Shown: positions 49,592-57,882 of the stretch, piece after piece | How the letters are laid out: every line of letters begins with the position of its first letter | Position numbering within the stretch: the first letter of the stretch is position 1 | Made by a program: the position numbers and the translations under genes | NCBI RefSeq assembly: GCF_038397735.1 | Contig: NZ_CP151635.1 | Span: 2,356,001-2,420,000, forward strand | Origin: Microbacterium sp. LWH13-1.2 | GTDB lineage: Bacteria > Actinomycetota > Actinomycetes > Actinomycetales > Microbacteriaceae | Direction of reading: 5' to 3' | DNA: 64,000 nt | Notes under the pieces: model-generated | The model's database searches: none | What the model saw: only the letters and a program-made list of their open reading frames with translations | Told to the model about the DNA's origin: nothing

Positions 49592-50845
49592 GTGAGCAGC
49601 AGGCTGGTCGTGGAGACCCGTGAGATCGATCCGGTCGAGGATCTCCTGGCGTTCGCCGACCCGGCGCGGCCCCTCGCGTGGCTGCGCCGCGGAGACGGGA
49701 TCGTCGCCGTGGGCGACGGAGTCGTCGAGACCATCCGTGTGCCGGCGGGCACGGCACCGCTGCGCTCTGCGGCGATCGCCGACGCCTGGCGAGAGCTCGC
49801 GCAGGATGCCGAGGTCGACGACGGACTCGGACTCCCCGGATCGGGCCTCGTCGCCTTCGGGGCGCTGACGTTCGACGAGGACTCCGCCGCCGACAGCGTG
49901 CTGATCGTCCCGTCGCTCGTGATCGGGCGCCACAGCGGCCGCACCTGGCTCACCCGCATCCGCTTCTCCTCTTCCGCCGGCGCCGCGGATCACGCCGCGA
50001 CGCGCGAGTACGGCCCGCACTGGGCGGGCACGGTGGGCCCTGGCGCCCAGAGCCCGCAGGGCTATCAGGAATCCGTGCGGCAGGCCCTGGGTCGCATCGC
50101 TGACGGCGAGCTCAGCAAGGTCGTGCTCGCGCGCGACCTCACGGGCAGCATCCCGGCAGGTTCCGACCTCCGTCGCCTCGTGAGGGCACTGTCGACCGGA
50201 TACCCCGACACGTGGGCCTTCGCCGTCGACGGACTGATCGGCGCGAGTCCCGAGACCCTCGTCACCGTGCAGCAGCGCACCGTGACGGCACGAGTGCTGG
50301 CAGGAACCATCGGCCGTGGAGCCGATGCGGACGCCGACACCGCGGCATCCGCTCACCTCGCCTCCAGCACGAAGGACCTCGACGAGCACGAGTACGCCGT
50401 CCAGAGCGTGCTCGCCTCTCTTCGTCCGCACACCAGGGTCCTCGCCGCGAGCGAGCAGCCGTTCCTGCTGAAGCTGCCGAACCTCTTCCACCTGGCGACC
50501 GACGTCGAGGGTGAGCTCGCCGACGGCGGCTCGTCGCTCGACCTCGTCGGTGCACTGCATCCGACCGCCGCCGTCGCAGGCACCCCGACCTCTGCGGCGA
50601 TCGCGGCGATCCGCGAACTCGAGCCGTTCGACCGAGGCCGCTATGCGGGTCCGGTCGGATGGGTGGATGCCGCGGGCAACGGCGAGTGGGCGATCGCTCT
50701 GCGCTGCGCGCAGTTCTCTCCCGCCGCGACCGAGATCACGGTCACGGCCTATGCCGGCGCGGGGATCGTCGCGGGTTCGGACCCCGAGTCCGAGATGCTC
50801 GAGACGCGGGTCAAGTTCCGTCCCCTGGTCGACGCCCTCGCCTGA
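49592..50845 (+). CDS. menF: Isochorismate synthase
   Basis: 417 residues from GTG at 49592. It has the chorismate-binding fold with LSKVVLARDL, ASPETLV, LAGTIGRG, ALHPTAAVAGTP and GWVDAAGNGEWAIALRCA, plus the closing AGAGIVAGSDPESEMLETRVK. It converts chorismate to isochorismate, the first committed step to menaquinone, with MenD next. A siderophore role is possible but the menaquinone neighbours favour menF. TAGGCT-GGAGGG-GTG is the leaderless pattern. Confidence 0.92.
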   Translation: MSSRLVVETREIDPVEDLLAFADPARPLAWLRRGDGIVAVGDGVVETIRVPAGTAPLRSAAIADAWRELAQDAEVDDGLGLPGSGLVAFGALTFDEDSAADSVLIVPSLVIGRHSGRTWLTRIRFSSSAGAADHAATREYGPHWAGTVGPGAQSPQGYQESVRQALGRIADGELSKVVLARDLTGSIPAGSDLRRLVRALSTGYPDTWAFAVDGLIGASPETLVTVQQRTVTARVLAGTIGRGADADADTAASAHLASSTKDLDEHEYAVQSVLASLRPHTRVLAASEQPFLLKLPNLFHLATDVEGELADGGSSLDLVGALHPTAAVAGTPTSAAIAAIRELEPFDRGRYAGPVGWVDAAGNGEWAIALRCAQFSPAATEITVTAYAGAGIVAGSDPESEMLETRVKFRPLVDALA

Positions 50846-50862
50846 TTCTCGGCATCGCCGCG

Positions 50863-50945
50863 TTCATGATTCAGCATGGATGGCGGGAGCCGAGCTCCGA
50901 TGGCGCCCTGTCGTCGGACGGACGCCGCTCATGCTGAATCGTGAA
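50863..50945. repeat. Imperfect inverted repeat between menF and the PPK2 gene
   Basis: The 16-nt arms at 50863-50878 and 50930-50945 match at 15 positions (TTCATGATTCAGCATG against TTCACGATTCAGCATG). They are separated by 51 nt, between two convergent genes. The arms are AT-richer than the surroundings. It could be a bidirectional terminator or a small non-autonomous repeat element. Confidence 0.55.
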
Positions 50946-50959
50946 TGCGGGCGCCGCCA

Positions 50960-51802
50960 TCAGCTCGCGGCGAGGCGCTTCTTCTCGGCCTCGACGTCGA
51001 AGGTCGCCTCCGGCCACTGCGGGTCGATGCCCTGCAGCGCGTCGAGCAGCAGCTCCTGCACCGCGAGGCGGGCGAACCACTTGCGGTTGGCCGGGATGAC
51101 GTGCCACGGCGCTGCGCTCGTCGAGGTGCGGTCGAAGACGGTCTGATAGGCGGCCATGTAGTCGTCCCACAGCAGCCGCTCGTCGACATCGCCCGGGTTG
51201 TACTTCCAGTACTTGTCCGGTCGCTCGAGTCGTTCCATGAGGCGCGCCTTCTGCTCGTCGGGCGAGATGTGCAGCATGACCTTGATGATGCGGATGCCGG
51301 ATGCCGCGGCGTCGGCCTCGAACGCGTTGATCGCGTCATAGCGACGCTCGATCTCGTCCGCGGGTGCGAGCGAGCGCACCCGTCCGATCAGCACGTCCTC
51401 GTAGTGCGAGCGGTCGAAGACGCCGATGAACCCGGGTTCGGGCAGTCGCGGCGTGACGCGCCAGAGGAAGTCGTGGGCGAGCTCTTCGTCGGTCGGCGCC
51501 TTGAACGCCGAGAGCGCCACGCCCTGCGGGTCGACACCGCCGACGACGTGACGCACGATGCCTCCCTTGCCTGCCGAGTCCATGGCCTGCAGGATCAGCA
51601 GCACCGAGTCCTTCGCGACGCCCACCCGGCTCTCGGCGAACAGTCGCTCCTGCAGCTGATTGAGTTCGTGCAGGCCCGCCGCGAGATCGCGCGCACCGTC
51701 GGCCTTGGCCCCGTGATACCCGGGAGTGCTCTCGGGGTCGACGTCCGCGAGACGGAATCCGTCGCCGACCTGCAGGGTCTTGGCCCACTCATGCGCTGTC
51801 AT
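50960..51802 (-). CDS. Polyphosphate kinase 2 family protein
   Basis: 280 residues. Walker A QAMDSAGKGG, Walker B FDRSHYEDVL and the lid-region Arg residues are those of PPK2 enzymes, which phosphorylate nucleoside mono- or diphosphates from polyphosphate. The single-domain length fits class I or III. The exact nucleotide is not clear. CAGGAT lies 6 nt before the ATG. Confidence 0.92.
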   Translation of the reverse strand: MTAHEWAKTLQVGDGFRLADVDPESTPGYHGAKADGARDLAAGLHELNQLQERLFAESRVGVAKDSVLLILQAMDSAGKGGIVRHVVGGVDPQGVALSAFKAPTDEELAHDFLWRVTPRLPEPGFIGVFDRSHYEDVLIGRVRSLAPADEIERRYDAINAFEADAAASGIRIIKVMLHISPDEQKARLMERLERPDKYWKYNPGDVDERLLWDDYMAAYQTVFDRTSTSAAPWHVIPANRKWFARLAVQELLLDALQGIDPQWPEATFDVEAEKKRLAAS

Positions 51803-51846
51803 GCGTTCATCCTGCCACTGCTCGCTCGCGCCGCGAGGAGAACGGG

Positions 51847-53511
51847 TCAGCGGGTGAGCGGAACCTCGATCAGCTGGCGTCCGCCGGCGGGGGTGGTGAG
51901 CACCTGGTCGAGAGCCGTGCGCGTGGTCACGCGCTGGTACTCCCAGCCGTAGGCGAGGGCGAGCTTCTCGAGACGCACGGTGTGCGGTGTGTAGAACGCC
52001 CGGTCGAGGTCGGCCCGATCAGCGGTCGAGGCCACCTCGAGCCCGTCGAAGATCGTTCCGCCGCCGTCATTGCCGACGACGACCTGCAGGCGTGGCTCGT
52101 CCTCGTCGGGCGGCAGCAGCAGCGCGCCGACATCGTGGAGGAACGCGAGGTCGCCCAGCAGCACCCGGGTGACTCCGGGAGCCCCGCCCGCTTGACTGGC
52201 CAGGGCGATACCCGTCGCGGTGGCGATGGTGCCGTCGATCCCCGCGAGTCCGCGGTTGGCATGCACCGGCACCTTCTTGCCGCCGAGCACCGCATCGGCG
52301 ACCCGGACCAGCCGAGACGAGCCGAACACGAGGCGGTCATGCGGCCAGGTCGCCCGCCAGACGGCATCGGCGAGCAGCGCGCGGTCGAGAGGTCGGCGCA
52401 CGGCCTCGAGCTCGGCCTTCACGGCATCGCGACGAGCGGTGAAGTCGCTCGAGGCGAGTCCGTCCTGGTCGGGCGCGCGCTCGCTGAGGTCGACGGTGTG
52501 AGCTGCGGATGCCGTGAGCCAGGCCCCGAGCCATTCGCGATCTCCGGCTCCGGGCACCACTGAGACGGATGCCGCGGAGGTCGTGCGTCCGTTGAGGTTC
52601 AGCGCCTCGCCGCCGCGGCGGACGGCGATCACGTCGACATCGGCGCGCGACAGCAGCTGGGCCACCTCACGACTGAGCGTCGGGTGCCCGAGCACGACCG
52701 CCCGCTCGATGCGCCCGCCGAGGTGGTCGTCGCCCAGCAGCGCGCGGTAGCCGTGCACGATCTGACGACCGAAGCGGGCGCCGCTGACGATCTCGGCGAT
52801 CAGCGGCCAGGATCCTGCGTGAGCGATCTCCTCGGCATCCGCTCCGGCGTCCGCGCCGGCGATCACGACGGTGCGTGGCCCGCGATCGAGCACGAACGGC
52901 TCGGGGACACGAGCCTTCGGTGCGTCGCCGGGGGCGATCTCGAGAGCGGGGATCTCGCCCGAGAGCGGTTCGCGAGAGGGCAGGTTCAGGTGCACGGGGC
53001 CGGCGACTCCGGGGAGGCCGCGCGCGGCATCCGCCCCCAGCGCCACCGCGACGGCGCGCTCGGCGAGACCCGACCAGTCGCCGTCGCCGGGCACGGGGGC
53101 ATCGATCTGCTCGCGCACCCAGGCGCCGAACAGGCCGGGCTGGATGGTCGCCTGGTTCGCACCGACGCCACGGAGCTCGGGCGGCCGGTCGGCGGTCAGC
53201 AGCAGCAGCGGCACCCCGGAATGGAAGGCCTCCATCGCGGCGGGCAGCAGATTCGCCGCGGCCGTGCCCGAGGTGCAGAGGACTGCCGTCGGGACTCCGG
53301 TCTCACGCGAGAGACCGAGGGCGGTGAATCCTGCGACGCGCTCGTCGATGCGCACGTGCACCCGCAGGTGCCCCTGGTTCGCGGCATGCACCGCGGCGAG
53401 CGCGAGCGCCTGAGAGCGGGAGCCCGGTGAGAGCACGAGATCGCGCACTCCGTGGGCGATGAGGTCGGCGATCAGGGATGCCGCGGCATCCATCGCCGGC
53501 GATGCCGTCAC
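51847..53511 (-). CDS. menD: 2-succinyl-5-enolpyruvyl-6-hydroxy-3-cyclohexene-1-carboxylate synthase
   Basis: 554 residues from GTG at 53511, which overlaps the upstream stop by 4 nt. ATG at 53493 is the alternative start. It has the ThDP fold: catalytic Glu in RIDERVAGFTALGLS, TSGTAAANLLPA, and the metal-binding GNDGGGTIFDGL. It joins isochorismate and oxoglutarate in menaquinone synthesis. The long reading upstream to 54873 runs through other genes and is rejected. Confidence 0.94.
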   Translation of the reverse strand: MTASPAMDAAASLIADLIAHGVRDLVLSPGSRSQALALAAVHAANQGHLRVHVRIDERVAGFTALGLSRETGVPTAVLCTSGTAAANLLPAAMEAFHSGVPLLLLTADRPPELRGVGANQATIQPGLFGAWVREQIDAPVPGDGDWSGLAERAVAVALGADAARGLPGVAGPVHLNLPSREPLSGEIPALEIAPGDAPKARVPEPFVLDRGPRTVVIAGADAGADAEEIAHAGSWPLIAEIVSGARFGRQIVHGYRALLGDDHLGGRIERAVVLGHPTLSREVAQLLSRADVDVIAVRRGGEALNLNGRTTSAASVSVVPGAGDREWLGAWLTASAAHTVDLSERAPDQDGLASSDFTARRDAVKAELEAVRRPLDRALLADAVWRATWPHDRLVFGSSRLVRVADAVLGGKKVPVHANRGLAGIDGTIATATGIALASQAGGAPGVTRVLLGDLAFLHDVGALLLPPDEDEPRLQVVVGNDGGGTIFDGLEVASTADRADLDRAFYTPHTVRLEKLALAYGWEYQRVTTRTALDQVLTTPAGGRQLIEVPLTR

Positions 53512-53891
53512 GGACGAGTGTCCGGCGCTGTGCCGTCGGGTGCAGGGCCGTCGGGTGCCGCGCCGTCGTCGGTCTCGTCCTCGAGCTTCGCAAGCTCCTC
53601 TTCGAGGCGGCGGATGCGGGCATCCTGCTCGCTCTTGCTGATGCTGCGGAGGAACTGGGGGTCGTCGTCGGGGGCGACGATCCTGATCGCTCCGCCGTTG
53701 TCGTTCGCGCGGCGGCGCCCGATCGTGAACCAGAGGATCCCGCCGATGACCGGGATGAGGATCACGATGGCTATCCAGACGGCCTTGCGCACTCCGCGGT
53801 GCCGCGTCGGCGGCTGGACGGCGCAGTCGACGATGCTGTACACCCAGAAGATGGCTGCCAGGAACCCGCCTACGATCAACAGTCTCGCCAC
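53508..53891 (-). CDS. Phospholipase D nuclease N-terminal (PLDc_N)-like membrane protein
   Basis: 127 residues, GTG start at 53891. Two hydrophobic segments (about 2-24 and 38-58) bracket a loop containing CAVQPPTRHRGVRKAVW, the PLDc_N pattern. A disordered coiled, Ala/Pro/Asp-rich tail follows. The function is unknown. It is coupled to menD by a 4-nt overlap. TACACT-GGAGGG-GTG is the leaderless pattern. Confidence 0.75.
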   Translation of the reverse strand: MARLLIVGGFLAAIFWVYSIVDCAVQPPTRHRGVRKAVWIAIVILIPVIGGILWFTIGRRRANDNGGAIRIVAPDDDPQFLRSISKSEQDARIRRLEEELAKLEDETDDGAAPDGPAPDGTAPDTRP

Positions 53892-53991
53892 CCCTCCAGT
53901 GTAGGCGGGTGAACGGGAGGTGGATCGGCCACGGCGGCGTGACGAGCGCTCCGAGCCCGTTCCGACACCCGATTGTTAGACTGCGCGGATC

Positions 53992-54411
53992 ATGTCCACC
54001 CCGTCGATGCGCCTGCGACAGCACGGCCCCGAGCGGGTGCTGATCCTGCGGATCGCTCTCGCGCTCGGCCTCGCTCTGCTGCTGGTCATCGGCGCGTGGT
54101 CGACGTCGCACGGCAAAGCCGATGCGCATGCCACGCTGTGCCTTGCGCCCGGGGTCTCCGCGGCCTCGGCCTCCTCCCATCACGACGGCGCCGTCACGGT
54201 CGTCGACGCGGTGTCGTCGGACACCGGCACAGCCGTCGCCGCGCTGTGCTGCATCCTTCTCGTGTTCGTGCTTCTGCTCCTGCGCTTCGGTCACGCCGCG
54301 CGCCTCGTCGTGAGGAGCCGCGGGCTCCTGACCGCCGCTTCGGCTCGCGCCGGCCCTCGCCTGCACGTCCCCGCGCTCACCCTCACGCAGCTCTCGCTCT
54401 CCCGCACCTGA
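53992..54411 (+). CDS. Hypothetical two-helix membrane protein
   Basis: 139 residues. Hydrophobic segments lie at about 16-38 and 80-101, with Cys and His residues (CLAPG, SSHHDG, LCC) between them. It is vaguely like actinobacterial DUF6153 proteins, but I am not sure. TAGACT lies 9 nt before the ATG. A DsbA-like gene follows after 81 bp in the same direction. Confidence 0.55.
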   Translation: MSTPSMRLRQHGPERVLILRIALALGLALLLVIGAWSTSHGKADAHATLCLAPGVSAASASSHHDGAVTVVDAVSSDTGTAVAALCCILLVFVLLLLRFGHAARLVVRSRGLLTAASARAGPRLHVPALTLTQLSLSRT

Positions 54412-54492
54412 ATCAGGCACGCCGTCGTTCGGCGACCCCGGCCGCGTCGCGGCATCCTCATCCGTGCCTGATATCACCCGTTGGAGAACCCC

Positions 54493-55146
54493 ATGAAGAC
54501 CCCTGTCAAGGCGACCCTGATCGCCATCGCCGCAGCCATCGTCCTCGCGATCGTCGGCATCGTCTTCGCGATGTCGCAGCGCGCCTCGGAGCCGGCTCCG
54601 CCCGAGGGCGAGAAGCTGCAGACCGTCCGCACCGACTCGCACGTTCTCGACCAGGGTGGAGCGGACGCCGTGACCGTCGTCGAGTTCCTCGACTTCGAGT
54701 GCGAGGCGTGCGCCGCGTTCTACCCGATCGTCGAAGACCTGCGCGAGCGGTATGACGGCGAGATCACCTACGTCGTGCGGTATTTCCCGCTGCCGGGGCA
54801 CATCAACTCGACGCAGGCCGCTCTCGCTGCCGAGGCCGCGGCGCAGCAGGACCGGTTCGAGGACATGTACCACCGGCTGTTCGAGACGCAGTCGCAGTGG
54901 GGCGAGCAGACTCAGGAGACTCCCGAGATGTTCCGCGGATTCGCCGCAGATCTCGGACTCGACATGGCGGCGTACGACGCGGCCGTCGCCGATCCGGCGA
55001 CGCTCGAACGCGTGCAGGCCGACAAGAGCGACGGCGAGCAGCTCGGAGTGCGCAGCACGCCCAGCTTCTTCATCGACGGCGAACCCGTCGTGCTGGAGGC
55101 GTGGGACGACCTCGAGACGGCGATCGAGGAGGCGGTGAACGGCTGA
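54493..55146 (+). CDS. Membrane-anchored DsbA-family protein
   Basis: 217 residues from ATG at 54493, with GGAG 8 bases upstream. The TTG at 54481 is less likely. It has one N-terminal helix (about 8-30), then a thioredoxin fold with active site CEAC in FLDFECEACAAFYP and the cis-proline loop RSTPSFFIDGEPV. It probably reduces or oxidises exported thiols. It is a paralogue of the gene at 2297-2956 by fold only. Confidence 0.88.
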   Translation: MKTPVKATLIAIAAAIVLAIVGIVFAMSQRASEPAPPEGEKLQTVRTDSHVLDQGGADAVTVVEFLDFECEACAAFYPIVEDLRERYDGEITYVVRYFPLPGHINSTQAALAAEAAAQQDRFEDMYHRLFETQSQWGEQTQETPEMFRGFAADLGLDMAAYDAAVADPATLERVQADKSDGEQLGVRSTPSFFIDGEPVVLEAWDDLETAIEEAVNG

Positions 55147-55147
55147 G

Positions 55148-55549
55148 TCAGAGAAGGCCGCGGGCGACCAGGGCCTCCTGATACCCCGCGGCCTTGTCGT
55201 GGATCACCTGTCGACAGGCGATCAGCGACTCGATCTGCGCATCGAGTGAGCGTTCGTGTGCACGCAGCAGGGCAAGTCGCTCGGCCTCATTGCCGCTGCC
55301 CGCTCGCACGAGGGCGGCGTATTCGCGCAGCAGCGCGATCGGCGCTCCGGACTCGCGGAGCCGCCCCAGCAGGGCGAGCCATGCGAGCGAATCGTGGGCG
55401 TACACGCGCCGCCCGCCGGAGGTGCGGGGCACATCACGAGGGAACAGCCCCTCGGCCTCGTACCAGCGCAGGGTGTGCACGCTCACGCCCGCCAGGCGCG
55501 CGAGTTCGCCGATGCTGAACGTGCGCGTCGTGTCGACCACATCAACCAC
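55148..55549 (-). CDS. MerR-family regulator
   Basis: 133 residues from GTG at 55549, preceded by AGGAGG. The winged helix FSIGELARLAGVSVHTLRWYEAEGLFPRDVPRTSGGRRVY is followed by a dimerising coiled coil. There is a single Cys (ACRQVI) near the end and no metal-site cluster, so the inducer is unclear. It overlooks the SDR gene through a classic MerR operator. Confidence 0.92.
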   Translation of the reverse strand: MVDVVDTTRTFSIGELARLAGVSVHTLRWYEAEGLFPRDVPRTSGGRRVYAHDSLAWLALLGRLRESGAPIALLREYAALVRAGSGNEAERLALLRAHERSLDAQIESLIACRQVIHDKAAGYQEALVARGLL

Positions 55550-55561
55550 GAGGACTCCTCC

Positions 55562-55592
55562 TTGACTTCGAGTGCACTCTAGATCGTACGGT
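55562..55592 (+). promoter_or_regulatory. MerR-controlled promoter of the SDR gene
   Basis: TTGACT (55562-55567), a 19-bp spacer, TACGGT (55587-55592). The palindrome GAGTGCACTC is centred in the spacer. The over-long spacer is the hallmark of MerR-activated promoters. The ATG follows the -10 by 6 nt, so the SDR message is leaderless. Confidence 0.85.
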
Positions 55593-55598
55593 CGGATC

Positions 55599-56585
55599 AT
55601 GACAGCTCCTCTCGACATGATCGCCCGCCAGCAGCCTCTCTCGTCGGAGTTCGGCTACCGCTCCACCGCGGCCGAGGTGATCGCGGGCACAGACCTCGCC
55701 GGCAAGACCGCGATCGTCACCGGCGGCTATTCCGGACTGGGACTCGAGACGGTGCGCGCGCTGGCGGATGCCGGTGTGCGCGTGATCGTTCCGGCACGGC
55801 GTATGGATGCGGCGCAGCAGGCGCTCGACGGGATCGCGGAGGCGGAGGTACGGGGTGCCGATCTCGGCGACCTCGACTCCGTCGCGGCGTTCACGGAATC
55901 GGTGCGCCGCGACGGTGAGCCGATCGACCTCGTGCTGAACGTCGCCGGCATCATGGCCACCCCGTTCGGTCACACGGCGCAGGGCTTCGAGTCGCAGTTC
56001 GGCACCAACCACCTGGGTCACTTCGCCCTGGTCGGCGGGGTGGCCGACCTGCTGTCGGACCACGCCCGCGTCATCTCGTACTCATCCGGAGGGCACTTCC
56101 GCTCCCCCGTGCGGTTCGACGACATCGACTTCGCGACGACGCCCTACGACCCCTGGGTCGCCTATGGGCAGTCGAAGACGGCGAACGCTCTGTTCGCGGT
56201 GGGCCTTGCGCGACGCGGCGCCGAGCGCGGCATCCTCGCCTTCTCGGTGCATCCCGGCGGGATCATGACCGAGCTGCAGCGGCACGTTCCCCGTGAGGAG
56301 CTGCTCTCTCGCGGCTGGATCGATGAGGACGGCACCCCGAACCCGCGTTTCAAGACACCGGCTGAAGGCGCGTCGACAGGGCTCTGGGCAGCGACCGCCA
56401 CGGAGCTGGTCGAGCGCAGCGGTGCGTACTGCGAGGACTGCTCGATCAAGGGGATCGTCGCGCCCGACCACAGCGACATGACCACCGGCGGGGTGAAGGA
56501 GTGGGCGATCGACCCCGAGGCCGCCGAGCGACTCTGGGCGCTGTCAGTCTCCGCGACAGGCGTCGACGCCTTCGCCGGAGTCTGA
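55599..56585 (+). CDS. Short-chain dehydrogenase/reductase
   Basis: 328 residues from ATG at 55599. It has a Rossmann start TGGYSGLG, an NVAG motif, and catalytic Ser, then Tyr and Lys in YGQSK. The extended C-terminus resembles the oxidoreductases related to retinol/WW-domain SDRs, with an unknown substrate. It is probably induced through MerR. Confidence 0.92.
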   Translation: MTAPLDMIARQQPLSSEFGYRSTAAEVIAGTDLAGKTAIVTGGYSGLGLETVRALADAGVRVIVPARRMDAAQQALDGIAEAEVRGADLGDLDSVAAFTESVRRDGEPIDLVLNVAGIMATPFGHTAQGFESQFGTNHLGHFALVGGVADLLSDHARVISYSSGGHFRSPVRFDDIDFATTPYDPWVAYGQSKTANALFAVGLARRGAERGILAFSVHPGGIMTELQRHVPREELLSRGWIDEDGTPNPRFKTPAEGASTGLWAATATELVERSGAYCEDCSIKGIVAPDHSDMTTGGVKEWAIDPEAAERLWALSVSATGVDAFAGV

Positions 56586-56599
56586 CGGCCGCGGCCCGA

Positions 56600-57676
56600 T
56601 CAGTCGAGAGCGAGCCGGAGGATGCGGTCGTCTCCGTCCGACGGATCACCGCGTCCGTCGGTGTTGTTCGTGAGGACCCAGAGCTTGTCGTCCGGACCGA
56701 CCACGATGTCACGCAGGCGTCCGAACTCGCCGACGAACTGTTCGGTGCCGGCCGTCAGATCGTCGAGCGGCACCGTGCGCAGGCGCTCGCCCCGGAGGTT
56801 CGCGATCACGATGCTCGAGCTCGTCACGGCGATGCCGCTCGGGCTCGCCGCATCCGGCCGCCACTGCTGCACGGGGTCGATGTAGTCGCCGTCGTCGGCG
56901 ATTCCCTCGACCTCGGGCCAGCCGTAGTTGCCGCCGGGCTCGATGACGTTGAGTTCATCCCAGGTGTCCTGCCCGAACTCGCTCGCGTACATTCCGCCTT
57001 CCGCATCCCAGGCGATGCCCTGCGGATTGCGGTGCCCGTAGCTGTAGACGGGCGAGTCGTCGAAGGGGTTGTCTGCGGGAACCTCTCCTTCGGGTGTGAG
57101 CCGCAGGATCTTGCCCGACAGCACGTCGAGGTCCTGAGCGCTGTCACGATCACCCGCGTCGCCCGTCGTGACGTACAGCATCCCGTCGGGCCCGAACGCG
57201 ATGCGCCCGCCGTTGTGGTTGCCGGCTGCGGGAATGCCGTCGATCACCACGGTCGCGGGCCCCAGCGACAGTCCTCCTGCGTCCCCGACGATCGTCCGCC
57301 GCTCGACGCGATTCTCGCCCTGCGCCGTGAAGTACGTGAAGAGCTCGCCGTCGCTCACGGCGAGCCCGAGCAGTCCGCCCTCACCACCGGGTTCCACGCC
57401 GTCGATGACAGCGACCTGGTGCACCTCGCCGGTCTCGCCGACCTCGAGCACGCGGGCGCTGTCGCGCTCGCTGACCAGAGCGGCGTCGCCGTGGAAGGCT
57501 ATCGACCAGGGTGCTTCGAGATCGTCGACGAACGACTCGGGTGCCGGCGCGGACACCGGGTTCGGTGCGGAGGCGCAGGACGCCAGCAGGAGAACTGCAC
57601 TGACGGATGCAGCGGCGAGCGCGCTCGAGGTGCGCGGCCGGGTCGGCGACGGGCGCGGCATCCGATTCGCAGGCAT
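56600..57676 (-). CDS. PQQ-type (soluble GDH-like) sugar dehydrogenase lipoprotein
   Basis: 358 residues from ATG at 57676. The lipobox LLLASC anchors the protein. A six-bladed propeller of the soluble glucose dehydrogenase type follows: PWSIAFHGD, GGEGGLLGLAV, HNGGRIAFGPDGMLYVTTGDAGD and YSYGHRNPQGIAWD, which carry the cofactor and calcium ligands in the family. No PQQ synthesis genes are in the window, so cofactor use is inferred. Many actinobacterial members have other or unknown functions. Confidence 0.88.
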   Translation of the reverse strand: MPANRMPRPSPTRPRTSSALAAASVSAVLLLASCASAPNPVSAPAPESFVDDLEAPWSIAFHGDAALVSERDSARVLEVGETGEVHQVAVIDGVEPGGEGGLLGLAVSDGELFTYFTAQGENRVERRTIVGDAGGLSLGPATVVIDGIPAAGNHNGGRIAFGPDGMLYVTTGDAGDRDSAQDLDVLSGKILRLTPEGEVPADNPFDDSPVYSYGHRNPQGIAWDAEGGMYASEFGQDTWDELNVIEPGGNYGWPEVEGIADDGDYIDPVQQWRPDAASPSGIAVTSSSIVIANLRGERLRTVPLDDLTAGTEQFVGEFGRLRDIVVGPDDKLWVLTNNTDGRGDPSDGDDRILRLALD

Positions 57677-57878
57677 GAGTCCATCCAACGCGTTCTCGGC
57701 GCGGAGCGACAGGGACGATCCAGGCGTCGTCGCGTGGGCCGCGTCGGTCGGGGTCATCGCGGGCGTGCTTCTCGCCGCGGGGTTCATGACGTTCGGCGGC
57801 GTCGGATTCCGATGGGCATGGAGTCACTACGCCCCCCGGCGTCTTACTCCGGAAGATGCGTCGCCCTCGCTACGCTGA
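57675..57878 (+). CDS. Possible small membrane protein, start overlapping the divergent gene
   Basis: 67 residues (MSPSNAFSARSDRD and onward) with one clear transmembrane helix (about 18-42) and a basic end. Its ATG and that of the divergent lipoprotein gene share the palindrome CATG at 57674-57677. No ribosome-binding site or -10 is visible before it, so it may be a chance ORF. Confidence 0.35.
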   Translation: MSPSNAFSARSDRDDPGVVAWAASVGVIAGVLLAAGFMTFGGVGFRWAWSHYAPRRLTPEDASPSLR

Positions 57879-57882
57879 GCGC

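Noticed and set aside
53512..54873. Minus-strand N-terminal extension joining menD to a frame up to 54873
   Set aside because: It would run through the PLDc_N-like gene in another frame and antisense to the DsbA-like gene. MenD is complete from 53511 or 53493.
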